From: Sterolibacterium sp964521075
Lineage (GTDB): Bacteria; Pseudomonadota; Gammaproteobacteria; Burkholderiales; Rhodocyclaceae
Assembly: GCA_964521075.1 (NCBI GenBank)
Contig: CAZFPI010000001.1
Coordinates: 8,386 to 72,385 of the forward strand
Length of the DNA: 64,000 nt
Direction: 5' to 3'
Positions 53,656 to 61,036 of this stretch are shown here, one piece after another. Numbering within the stretch: position 1 is the first letter of the stretch; each line of letters starts with the position of its first letter. The notes beneath the pieces were generated by a model. The model did not search any database. It worked only from the letters and a program-made list of their open reading frames with translations, and was not told where the DNA came from. The position numbers and the translations under genes were made by a program.

Positions 53656-55221
53656 ATGCGTCAGACGCAGCGGAAGAAGACAGGGGCAGGAGAAGCCAGC
53701 ATGGTTGAACCGGCCTTTCTCTCCCTGGTCAGTCATGAAATTCGCACACCGGTGAGCGGCATGCTCGGGATGGCTGGCTTGCTGCTGGAGACATCGCTTG
53801 ACCCCGTGCAGCGGCGTTATGTGGCGGCCATCGAGGGGGCGGCGGAGCGTGCCATGGGTTTGCTCGACGATCTGCTGGATCGTCCGGAGGCGGGTATGGC
53901 CGGGTTCAGGGTTCAGCCGTATCCGTTTGATCTGCATGAGAGCGTGACGCGGGCTGTCGATCTTTTTTCGGGATGGGCCCGACAAAAGGGCATCTCCCTG
54001 CATTTGTCGGTTTCGCCGGCAACACCTCGCCGTGTCTTGGGGGATGCACGTCGTCTGGAGCAGATATTGACGAATCTGGTGGCCAATGCCGTCAAGTTCA
54101 CGAAATCGGGCTCGGTCGATGTTTTTGTCGAGCCGGAGGCTTCGGGGCGTGATTCATCACGGGTATGTTTCCGTGTGGCGGATTCCGGTATCGGTATGGG
54201 GCCGGATATGCTGTCCCGCCTGTTTCGTCCTTATGTCCGGGCATCGGCCGGGGTCGCAGGCAGCGGACTGGGATTGGCGATTTCCCATGCACTGGCGCAG
54301 CGCATGGGGGGCGGTATTACGGTTGAGAGCGTGCCGGGGCAGGGTTCTGTTTTTACGCTGTGCCTGCCTTTGCCCGCCGACGGAAATCAGGATGCCGGGG
54401 CAGTGCCGGAGGAAGGCGAGGCGGAGAGCATTGGCCTGTCGTTTTCCGGCAGGCGCGTCCTCCTGGCGGAGGATGATGCGATTAACCGGGAGGTGGCCCG
54501 GGCAATGCTTGAATCGCTGGGCTGTGAGGTGTGTTGTGTCGAAAGTGGCGCGCAGGTAATCGAGCAGGTGTGCCGTGAGGTTTTTGATCTCGTTCTTCTG
54601 GATTGCCGGATGCCGGGGATGAGCGGCCTGGAGGCTGCGGGGGGAATCCGGAATCATGAAGCCTTGCATGCCCGGCAGCGAGTGCCTGTCATTGCGCTGA
54701 CGGCCAGTGCTACGCGGGATGAGCAGGAGGCATGCCGTGCTTCAGGAATGGATGGTCTGCTGTTGAAGCCGCTTGACAGGGTGGGGCTGATTCGCCTTTT
54801 GCGGCATTGGTGCATTGAACCTGTCAGGCAGCCAGATTTTCCGGTGACGAGGAATTCCTGTCTCGACCCGCAGGTTTTGAAGGGGCTTTGGCAGCTTGAG
54901 AAAATGGGCCGCCCTGGTTTGCTGGCGCGCGTTGTCGAACTTTTCAGGGAGCGGGCGCAGCGTCTGCCCGGGGAGCTACTTGCCGCCTGCATGACGGAAA
55001 ATGCCGATCAGGTTCGACATTTGGCGCATAATCTCAGATCGGCATCGGCGCATGTCGGCGCGACGGTGCTGGTTTCGCTGGCTGCCGATCTGGAGGAACA
55101 GGCTCGTTTGGGCAGGCTCCGGTTCGTGGCAGCAGGAGACGTGGCGCAGACCATGGAACTGGAATTTCGTCGAGTCAGTCAGGCACTGGGTGATTATATG
55201 GAGCAGCTTCGTCATGAATAA
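53656..55221 (+). CDS. Hybrid histidine kinase (HisKA-HATPase-REC-HPt) without input domain
   Basis: Of 521 aa from ATG at 53656, with AAGGAGGGGG just upstream. The phosphorylated histidine comes very early (LVSHEIRTPVSGM, His27), so there is no sensor domain or membrane helix. HATPase boxes: LTNLVANAVKFTKSG, DSGIGMG and GSGLGLAISHAL. A receiver domain follows with Asp316 in LLDCRMPGM, then an HPt domain with His458 in HLAHNLRSASAHVGA. It is a complete phosphorelay in one chain; the signal must arrive from another protein. It overlaps the next gene by 8 bases. Confidence 0.92.
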   Translation: MRQTQRKKTGAGEASMVEPAFLSLVSHEIRTPVSGMLGMAGLLLETSLDPVQRRYVAAIEGAAERAMGLLDDLLDRPEAGMAGFRVQPYPFDLHESVTRAVDLFSGWARQKGISLHLSVSPATPRRVLGDARRLEQILTNLVANAVKFTKSGSVDVFVEPEASGRDSSRVCFRVADSGIGMGPDMLSRLFRPYVRASAGVAGSGLGLAISHALAQRMGGGITVESVPGQGSVFTLCLPLPADGNQDAGAVPEEGEAESIGLSFSGRRVLLAEDDAINREVARAMLESLGCEVCCVESGAQVIEQVCREVFDLVLLDCRMPGMSGLEAAGGIRNHEALHARQRVPVIALTASATRDEQEACRASGMDGLLLKPLDRVGLIRLLRHWCIEPVRQPDFPVTRNSCLDPQVLKGLWQLEKMGRPGLLARVVELFRERAQRLPGELLAACMTENADQVRHLAHNLRSASAHVGATVLVSLAADLEEQARLGRLRFVAAGDVAQTMELEFRRVSQALGDYMEQLRHE

Positions 55222-57355
55222 GGTGGCAATTCCCCGTGTGTTGTTGATCGACGACGACGAGATGATCCATCTGATGTTGTCGGAAGTGCTGGGCAAGGAA
55301 AGCTTCGAGATCGTGACGGCAACGAATGTGTGCGAGGGACTGGCGCATTTTCGGGATGCCCGGCCCGATATGGTGTTGCTGGATGTGATGTTGCCGGATG
55401 TGAATGGCTTTGCCTGTCTCGAGGAAATGCGCGGCTGGATGCGGGATGATGCCGTGCCGGTTGCGATGCTGACAGCGGCAGATGATGTGGATTCCATCAA
55501 CCGGGCTTTTGAGCTGGGGGCCACCGACTTCATTTCAAAGCCGGTGCATTGGCCAACTCTTCCTCACCGGATTCGCTTCATGCTGCGATCCATGGAGGCG
55601 ATGCGGCAGCTGGCCAAGAGCGAGGCAACACTGCGAAATGCCCAGAAAACAGCTCGCCTGGGGAACTGGGAATGGGATATCGGAGGCGACCGCCTGTTGT
55701 GCTCCGACGAGGCCATCAACGTTCTGGGCATGGATGACCAGATCACACATCGCCGGTTTGAGGATTTTTTCCACACCATTCATCCGGCGGATGTGGCGGA
55801 TTTGCAAAATGCGCTGCAGCGTTGCCAGCAGGAGGGGGCGGCATTTACCTTCGATGTACGCACAGTGCATGGCGATGGCAGCGAGCATGTGGTGCATGTG
55901 CGAGGCGAGCCGGTCTATGGCAAGAACGAGGAGATCATCCAGCTTCATGGACTGGTGCAGGACATTACCGAGTACCGGCGTATCGAGGATCAGGTGCATA
56001 TCCTGTCGCACTACGATGCGCTGACCGGCCTGGCCAATCGTACGACTTTCAAGGAAATTCTGGCGCAGGGTATTTCTTATTGCGACCGTTACGGAGCCAG
56101 GCTGGGTTCTCTGTTCGTCAGCATCGACCGCTTCAAACGCATCAATGAAACCTTTGGCCCGAATGTGGGTGACCAGATCTTGCGGCAGTTTACCGGGCGT
56201 CTGGAAAATGCCGTGCGTGATTCTGATTTCGTGGCGGTCTCGACGGAGGGGCAATACAACGATGCGACGATTTCGCGTCTGGGCGGCAACGAATTCACCG
56301 TATTGACCAACCATATCCGCGATTCCTGCGATATGGTCAGGATCGTCAAACGCATCATCCAGAGCACGGAGACGCCTTATCTCATCTCGGGGCACGAGAT
56401 TTTTCTGACGTTGAGTGTCGGTATCTGTGTTTATCCGGGTGATGGGCATGACATCGACAGCTTCATCCAGAATGGCGAATTCGCCATGCATCATGCCCGT
56501 GAATTGGGGCAGAACCAGTACGAGTTTTATTCAAAATCACTCAATATCGAGGCGTTCAAGAAGCTTGCCCTGGAAAACAGCTTGCGCCGGGCGGTCGAGC
56601 GTGGCGAGATGCGCTTGTTCTATCAGCCGAAATACAACGTTCTGACGGGGGAAGTCTCCGGCCTGGAGGCACTGATCCGCTGGCAGCATCCCGAGATGGG
56701 CATGATTCTTCCCCAGGAGTTCATTCCCCTGGCCGAAGAGTCGGAACTCATCGTCGCCATTGGCGAGTGGGGAATCGAGGAGGCTTGTCGGCAAAACCGG
56801 GCGTGGCAGGACGACGGGATGGCCCGTGTTCCCGTGGCCGTGAATGTGTCGAGTGTCCAGTTTGGGCAGCGCAATTTTTCCGAGAAGGTGGCAGCGATTC
56901 TGGCGAGAACGGGCTTGCCCGCCGAATGCCTCGAACTGGAAATGACCGAGAGCATCCTCATGGATAACGCCGACAATGCCATGCAGACCCTGCGGAGCTT
57001 CAAGGAAATGGGGATCAAGATCAGCGTGGATGATTTCGGTACGGGCTATTCGTCACTGAGCTATCTGAGCCGCTTCCCCATTGATGAGCTCAAGGTGGAT
57101 CGTTCATTCGTCTTGAACGTTCCGGGGAATTCCGGTGATGCGACGATCACGAGCACGATCATCGCCCTGGCCCATGCACTGAATCTCCAGGTGGTTGCCG
57201 AAGGCGTGGAGGATGAAAAGCAGGCCGCTTTCCTCGTGGAAAATGGTTGTCATGTCATGCAGGGTTATCTTTACAGCATGCCCGTGCCCCCGGAGGGGAT
57301 CAGGGGGCTGGTGGCGTCGGGTTTGCCGGAGGCACTGCGTCAGCAGGCAGCCTGA
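55214..57355 (+). CDS. Response regulator REC-PAS-GGDEF(degenerate)-EAL
   Basis: Of 713 aa from ATG at 55214. Receiver with LLIDDDEMIHL and phospho-acceptor Asp57 in LLDVMLPD, a PAS domain (about 140-265, WEWDIGGDRLLCSDEAINVLGM), a GGDEF domain in which the signature reads GGNEF (357-361), and an EAL domain with EALIRW (485-490), LEMTESILMD, DDFGTGYSSLSYLSRF and EGVEDE. The Asp-to-Asn change at the GGDEF site suggests no cyclase activity, while the EAL motifs look intact, so phosphodiesterase output is likely. It is the expected partner of the hybrid kinase. Confidence 0.92.
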   Translation: MNKVAIPRVLLIDDDEMIHLMLSEVLGKESFEIVTATNVCEGLAHFRDARPDMVLLDVMLPDVNGFACLEEMRGWMRDDAVPVAMLTAADDVDSINRAFELGATDFISKPVHWPTLPHRIRFMLRSMEAMRQLAKSEATLRNAQKTARLGNWEWDIGGDRLLCSDEAINVLGMDDQITHRRFEDFFHTIHPADVADLQNALQRCQQEGAAFTFDVRTVHGDGSEHVVHVRGEPVYGKNEEIIQLHGLVQDITEYRRIEDQVHILSHYDALTGLANRTTFKEILAQGISYCDRYGARLGSLFVSIDRFKRINETFGPNVGDQILRQFTGRLENAVRDSDFVAVSTEGQYNDATISRLGGNEFTVLTNHIRDSCDMVRIVKRIIQSTETPYLISGHEIFLTLSVGICVYPGDGHDIDSFIQNGEFAMHHARELGQNQYEFYSKSLNIEAFKKLALENSLRRAVERGEMRLFYQPKYNVLTGEVSGLEALIRWQHPEMGMILPQEFIPLAEESELIVAIGEWGIEEACRQNRAWQDDGMARVPVAVNVSSVQFGQRNFSEKVAAILARTGLPAECLELEMTESILMDNADNAMQTLRSFKEMGIKISVDDFGTGYSSLSYLSRFPIDELKVDRSFVLNVPGNSGDATITSTIIALAHALNLQVVAEGVEDEKQAAFLVENGCHVMQGYLYSMPVPPEGIRGLVASGLPEALRQQAA

Positions 57356-58604
57356 GTTCGATCAATGCCATCGCGCGTTGTGTCGCGCCCCGGTGCTGTG
57401 CGGCGAATGACAGACCGGCCCGGCTTGCGCGTTCGCAAGCCCCGGCATTGTCTATCAGGCTCAGAGCCTGTTCGATCATCTGTTCTGCCGTGGTGATGCT
57501 TTGTGCCGCCTTGCAGTCCAGCGCGGCAGCGGCAGCTTCGGAAAAGTTATAGGTGGAAGGCCCCAGCAGTACAGGGACGCCGACGGCGCAGGCTTCGATG
57601 AGATTCTGGCAGCCGTAGTCGAGCAGGCTGCCGCCCATGAAGGCAACATCGCTACTGGCGTAGTAGGCGAACATTTCTCCCATGCTGTCGCCCAGAAAGA
57701 CATCGGTCTTTGCCGGGATTTCAGTGCCGCTACTGCGCCTTGTCACGCGCAGCCCGCGTGCCACGGCGAGAGCTTCGACAGCATCGAAGCGTTGCGGGTG
57801 ACGCGGGACGACAATCAGCAATACGTCGCGCCGGGCTTGTCTTGCCCAGGCATCGAAAATCAAGGTTTCTTCCCCCTCGCGGCTGGATGCGACCAGCAGT
57901 GCCGGGCGACGGGCGCGTTGTTTACGCCAGAGTGCACCGAGGGTGAGCAATTCGGGCGGTGGGCTAATGTCGAATTTCAGGTTGCCCATGAGCGTGATGT
58001 CGCTGGCTCCAAGGGCTTTCAGCCGTGTGGTGTCTTGATGACTTTGGGCAGCGATGGCACTCAGGTTTTGAAGTGCCTCTCGGGTCAGCCCGGGGAAGCG
58101 GGCGTAGCCCCGCGCTGATTTTTCAGACAGGCGGGCATTGATTAGCAGCAAGGGGATGTTCTGCTGGCGGCAGGCGGCGATGAGATTGGGCCAGAGTTCG
58201 GTCTCGAGAAGAATACCCATCGTCGGCTGGAAATGGCGAAGGAAACGTCGCATTGAAAATGGCCAGTCATAGGGCAAATAAACGCATGACACGTCATCGC
58301 CGTAAAGATCGCGGCTGGTCTGGCGGCCCGTCGGGGTCATGTGGGTGATGAGAATCTGGCAGTGCGGCCAGCGTTCGCGCAATTGGCGAACCAGGGGCTG
58401 AGTGGCGCGGGTTTCACCGACGGAGACAGCGTGCAGCCAGAAACGGGGCGAATTCTTGCCCGGGGTGAGGCCCGTACCGTAGAAGCCCAGCCGCTCCGCC
58501 CAGTGTTGCCGGTATTCGGGTTGGCGGCGGCTCCGCCAGAGCAGATAAACCGGTACGAGTGGCGCGGCAATCAAGAGCAGCAGGGTATAGACAAGGCGGG
58601 CCAT
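57300..58604 (-). CDS. waaA: 3-deoxy-D-manno-octulosonic acid transferase
   Basis: Inner-membrane GT30 enzyme that adds Kdo to lipid A. Of 434 aa: membrane anchor at 3-22, QHWAERLGFY with the catalytic-type Glu37, WLHAVSVGETRATQPLVRQL, DWPFSMRRFLRHFQPTMGILLETELWPNL, VPRHPQRFD and GGSLLDYGCQNLIEACAVGVPVLLGP, all typical of WaaA. Its 3' end overlaps the convergent EAL gene by 56 bases. It ends the LPS core group with waaC 29 bases upstream. Confidence 0.96.
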   Translation of the reverse strand: MARLVYTLLLLIAAPLVPVYLLWRSRRQPEYRQHWAERLGFYGTGLTPGKNSPRFWLHAVSVGETRATQPLVRQLRERWPHCQILITHMTPTGRQTSRDLYGDDVSCVYLPYDWPFSMRRFLRHFQPTMGILLETELWPNLIAACRQQNIPLLLINARLSEKSARGYARFPGLTREALQNLSAIAAQSHQDTTRLKALGASDITLMGNLKFDISPPPELLTLGALWRKQRARRPALLVASSREGEETLIFDAWARQARRDVLLIVVPRHPQRFDAVEALAVARGLRVTRRSSGTEIPAKTDVFLGDSMGEMFAYYASSDVAFMGGSLLDYGCQNLIEACAVGVPVLLGPSTYNFSEAAAAALDCKAAQSITTAEQMIEQALSLIDNAGACERASRAGLSFAAQHRGATQRAMALIELRLPADAVPPANPTPPAP

Positions 58605-58633
58605 GCGGGCAGGGGCTCTGGGGGGGCGGGATG

Positions 58634-59716
58634 TCAGCCTAGCAGGCGGCGAACGGCGGCCATGGCTTCATCTGCGGAGGGCGGGTGGCCATGGCTGCCA
58701 AGATTGATGACGGGGCTGGCTGGTGGGTCGCCGGTATAAACGCCTGTGAGGTCGGGATGAGAGGCGCAAAACAGGGCCAGAGCAGGTTTTCCGAGTGCTG
58801 CCGCCAGATGGGTGAGGCCCGTGTCTACGCCGATGACGATTTTCGCGTCACGACATAAATCAGCGATCCCGGTAATCGGGAGAGGCGGGGCTACCCGGGC
58901 ATCGAGCGGTGCTTTCAGGCTTGCTGCAATGCGCCCGGCTCTTTCGCGTTCCTGCACTGAACCCGCTGGCAGGAGACAGCGCAGGCCTTCGCCGGCCAGG
59001 TGTTGCATGAGATGTAGCCAGTGATCTTCTGGCCAGAGTTTGTCGTCACGGCTGGTGGCCGTCAGCAGTACGGCGAAGGGTTCTTCTCCCTGCCAGCTTG
59101 CGGGCCCGGCGGCGCGCCGGGGAGGCAGGTGGGACAAACCATAGTCGAGTGGCAAGCCAGGCGTCATGTCGCAAGCTGCCGCAGCCAGCCAGCGATTGCG
59201 TTCGACAGCGTGCACGTTTTTTGGGATGGCGTAGGTTTGATCGTAAAAACGCGCCGCCAGCGGTTCGCGAGCGGCTTCATGGGCGTAACCAGAGCGTTTT
59301 CCAAGGGGGGAGAGGCGGGCGAATCGGGCCAGCAGGGCACTTTTGATGAGCCCCTGGGTGTCGATGACAAGATCGTAGTCCTGGCTTTGCAGGTTTTCGC
59401 GAAAAGCCCGGATTTCCTGCCAGGTGGCCGCCTGCGTCAATGCCTTCCGCCATTGGCGCAGGGCGACCGGGATGACGCGGTGAATGGCCGGGTGCAGGCG
59501 GGGAATGTCCTGGAAGCTTTCTTCGACCAGCCAGTCGATCCGGCAGTCTGGGAAGCATCGTTGCAGATCGCTGACAACGGGGAGGTTGTGGATGACATCG
59601 CCCAGCGATGATGTTTTGACGAGCAGAACCGAGCGTGGCGGTGGCGAGGTGGATGTGCTGGCGGGCCGGGGGGCCGCTGCGGCAGTGGGCGCGGCTTTCC
59701 GCCTAGAATGGTGCAT
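58634..59716 (-). CDS. waaC: Lipopolysaccharide heptosyltransferase I
   Basis: GT9 enzyme that adds the first L-glycero-D-manno-heptose to Kdo. From ATG at 59716 it is 360 aa: RSVLLVKTSSLGDVIHNLPVVSDL (acceptor-side loop), YDLVIDTQGLIKSALLARF, VLLTATSRDDKLWPEDHW and IGVDTGLTHLAAALGKP (heptose-binding end). The first 25 residues are a low-complexity extension. TATAAT at 59737-59732 could be a -10 giving a very short leader, but no matching -35 was found. The frame continues upstream to 59827 without similarity. Confidence 0.92.
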   Translation of the reverse strand: MHHSRRKAAPTAAAAPRPASTSTSPPPRSVLLVKTSSLGDVIHNLPVVSDLQRCFPDCRIDWLVEESFQDIPRLHPAIHRVIPVALRQWRKALTQAATWQEIRAFRENLQSQDYDLVIDTQGLIKSALLARFARLSPLGKRSGYAHEAAREPLAARFYDQTYAIPKNVHAVERNRWLAAAACDMTPGLPLDYGLSHLPPRRAAGPASWQGEEPFAVLLTATSRDDKLWPEDHWLHLMQHLAGEGLRCLLPAGSVQERERAGRIAASLKAPLDARVAPPLPITGIADLCRDAKIVIGVDTGLTHLAAALGKPALALFCASHPDLTGVYTGDPPASPVINLGSHGHPPSADEAMAAVRRLLG

Positions 59717-59752
59717 GATTTTCACCCGTCGATTATAGAGCAGCGATACCCC

Positions 59753-60535
59753 ATGACCGCCATGACCGAATCCCGGCGTCGGCCACCCATTTCGGCCACG
59801 ATCATTACCCTGAATGCCGCAGCGCAATTACCGGAATGCCTCGATAGTCTGGCATTTTGTGAGGAGATTCTCGTCGTGGATTCGGGCAGCACGGATGAGA
59901 CAGTGGCCCTGGCCAGCTCACGCGGTGCGCGCGTGCTTCATCGCGAATGGCTGGGCTTCGGGCCGCAAAAACAATTTGCTGTCCGGGAAGCTCGCCACGA
60001 CTGGGTTTTGTGTGTCGATGCCGATGAGCGCGTCACCGGGGCGTTGCGGCAATCCGTCGAACAGGCCTTGCTGACACCGGAAGCTACGGCTTATCGTTTC
60101 CCCCGAAGCAACCGTTTTTTAGGTCGATATTTGCGGCATGGCGAGGGTTATCCGGATTTGAGCCTGCGCCTGTTCGATCGTCGCCATGCCAGGTGGTCGG
60201 AGGATAGTGTGCATGAGAAAGTTGTAGCCTCCGGGCCGGTCGGGACGCTGGCAGGAGATTTGCTGCATGACACGGCGGAATCCATCGAGAGTTACCTGGC
60301 CAAACAGAATCGCTACACGACGCTGGCCGCCAGGCAAGCCTGTTCTGCCGGGAAGCGCGCGCGTGCGGGTCACCTGCTGTTATCGCCGCTGCTACGCTTC
60401 GTGAAATTCTATTTTGTCCGTCGCGGTTTCATGGACGGAATCCCCGGTCTGGCCCATGTCCTGGTCGGCTGCTCGAATAGTTTTTTCAAGTATCTGAAAA
60501 TGATGGAAATCCAGAGGGGAAAGTCGCCCCCGTGA
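59753..60535 (+). CDS. Family 2 glycosyltransferase, LPS core (WaaE/KdtX-like)
   Basis: Of 260 aa from ATG at 59753; ATG at 59708 is in frame but overlaps the waaC start. GT-A fold with ISATIITLNAAAQLPECLDSLAFCEEILVVDSGSTDETV, WVLCVDADERVT (DxD-type) and HEKVVASGPVG. This wording is that of the glucosyltransferases next to waaA in many beta- and gammaproteobacteria. Divergent from waaC with 36 bases between the starts. Confidence 0.87.
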   Translation: MTAMTESRRRPPISATIITLNAAAQLPECLDSLAFCEEILVVDSGSTDETVALASSRGARVLHREWLGFGPQKQFAVREARHDWVLCVDADERVTGALRQSVEQALLTPEATAYRFPRSNRFLGRYLRHGEGYPDLSLRLFDRRHARWSEDSVHEKVVASGPVGTLAGDLLHDTAESIESYLAKQNRYTTLAARQACSAGKRARAGHLLLSPLLRFVKFYFVRRGFMDGIPGLAHVLVGCSNSFFKYLKMMEIQRGKSPP

Positions 60536-60581
60536 GCTTGGGATATGCTGATTAATTCGGAATCGTCGTTCCGGCGAAGGT

Positions 60582-60629
60582 GACCGAAGGAAATGCCGAC
60601 CGAAAGAAATGCCGGCCGAAGGAAATGCC
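60582..60629. repeat. Three tandem copies of a 16-base repeat
   Basis: Units at 60582-60597, 60598-60613 and 60614-60629 all follow GRCCGAARGAAATGCC, with one difference from the first unit in each of the other two. No spacer, so it is not a CRISPR. Confidence 0.85.
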
Positions 60630-60979
60630 CTTGGGTGCCGGAACCCAGAAAAATCAAGGCTGCACCCCCCCCGGCTATCGCCGGGATGGCAGATAAACCA
60701 GCGCATTCTTGGTCCGGCAGGACTTGGCGCGGGCCAGTTTTGGGCGGCCCTGTGTCTGCAGCTGCAAAATCGTCTGTGCGAAATTTCACGGTCTGCTCAA
60801 TCTACCCACTTTGTTTGGTGTGGCTGCCCGTTTTTCGCTTTGTTTTTGTTTTTTATATAAAAAATTCAACTCCAACACGGTTTTTCTTGAAAATCCTGGC
60901 CGGCTACCCCGGAAGAAAACCCAAAACGGGAAGTGTGATTTTTATTTTATATAAATAATGCTGTAAAATTAAAACAGGG

Positions 60980-61003
60980 ACTGTATTTTCATTGCAGTAC
61001 AGT
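60980..61003. promoter_or_regulatory. Inverted repeat ACTGTA-N12-TACAGT before the lipoprotein gene
   Basis: Perfect 6-base arms at 60980-60985 and 60998-61003, ending 33 bases before the ATG. The shape is that of an operator for a dimeric regulator. Protein not identified. AAAGAAAGG at the ribosome site follows. Confidence 0.5.
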
Positions 61004-61036
61004 TTTGTATTTTAATCAAACAAAGAAAGGCACGAC

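Larger units (their letters stand above)
60536..61036. other. AT-rich regulatory region upstream of the repeat lipoprotein
   Basis: 501 bases with no convincing gene. The left half is GC-rich and holds a 16-base tandem repeat (60582-60629). From about 60790 the sequence is clearly AT-rich, with two TTTTATATAAA stretches (near 60850 and 60945) and an inverted repeat at 60980-61003. The base composition differs from everything else in the window, which could mean a silencer-bound promoter or acquired DNA. Confidence 0.7.

Noticed and set aside
60582..60629. CRISPR-like array
   Set aside because: Three directly abutting 16-base units without spacers and no cas genes.
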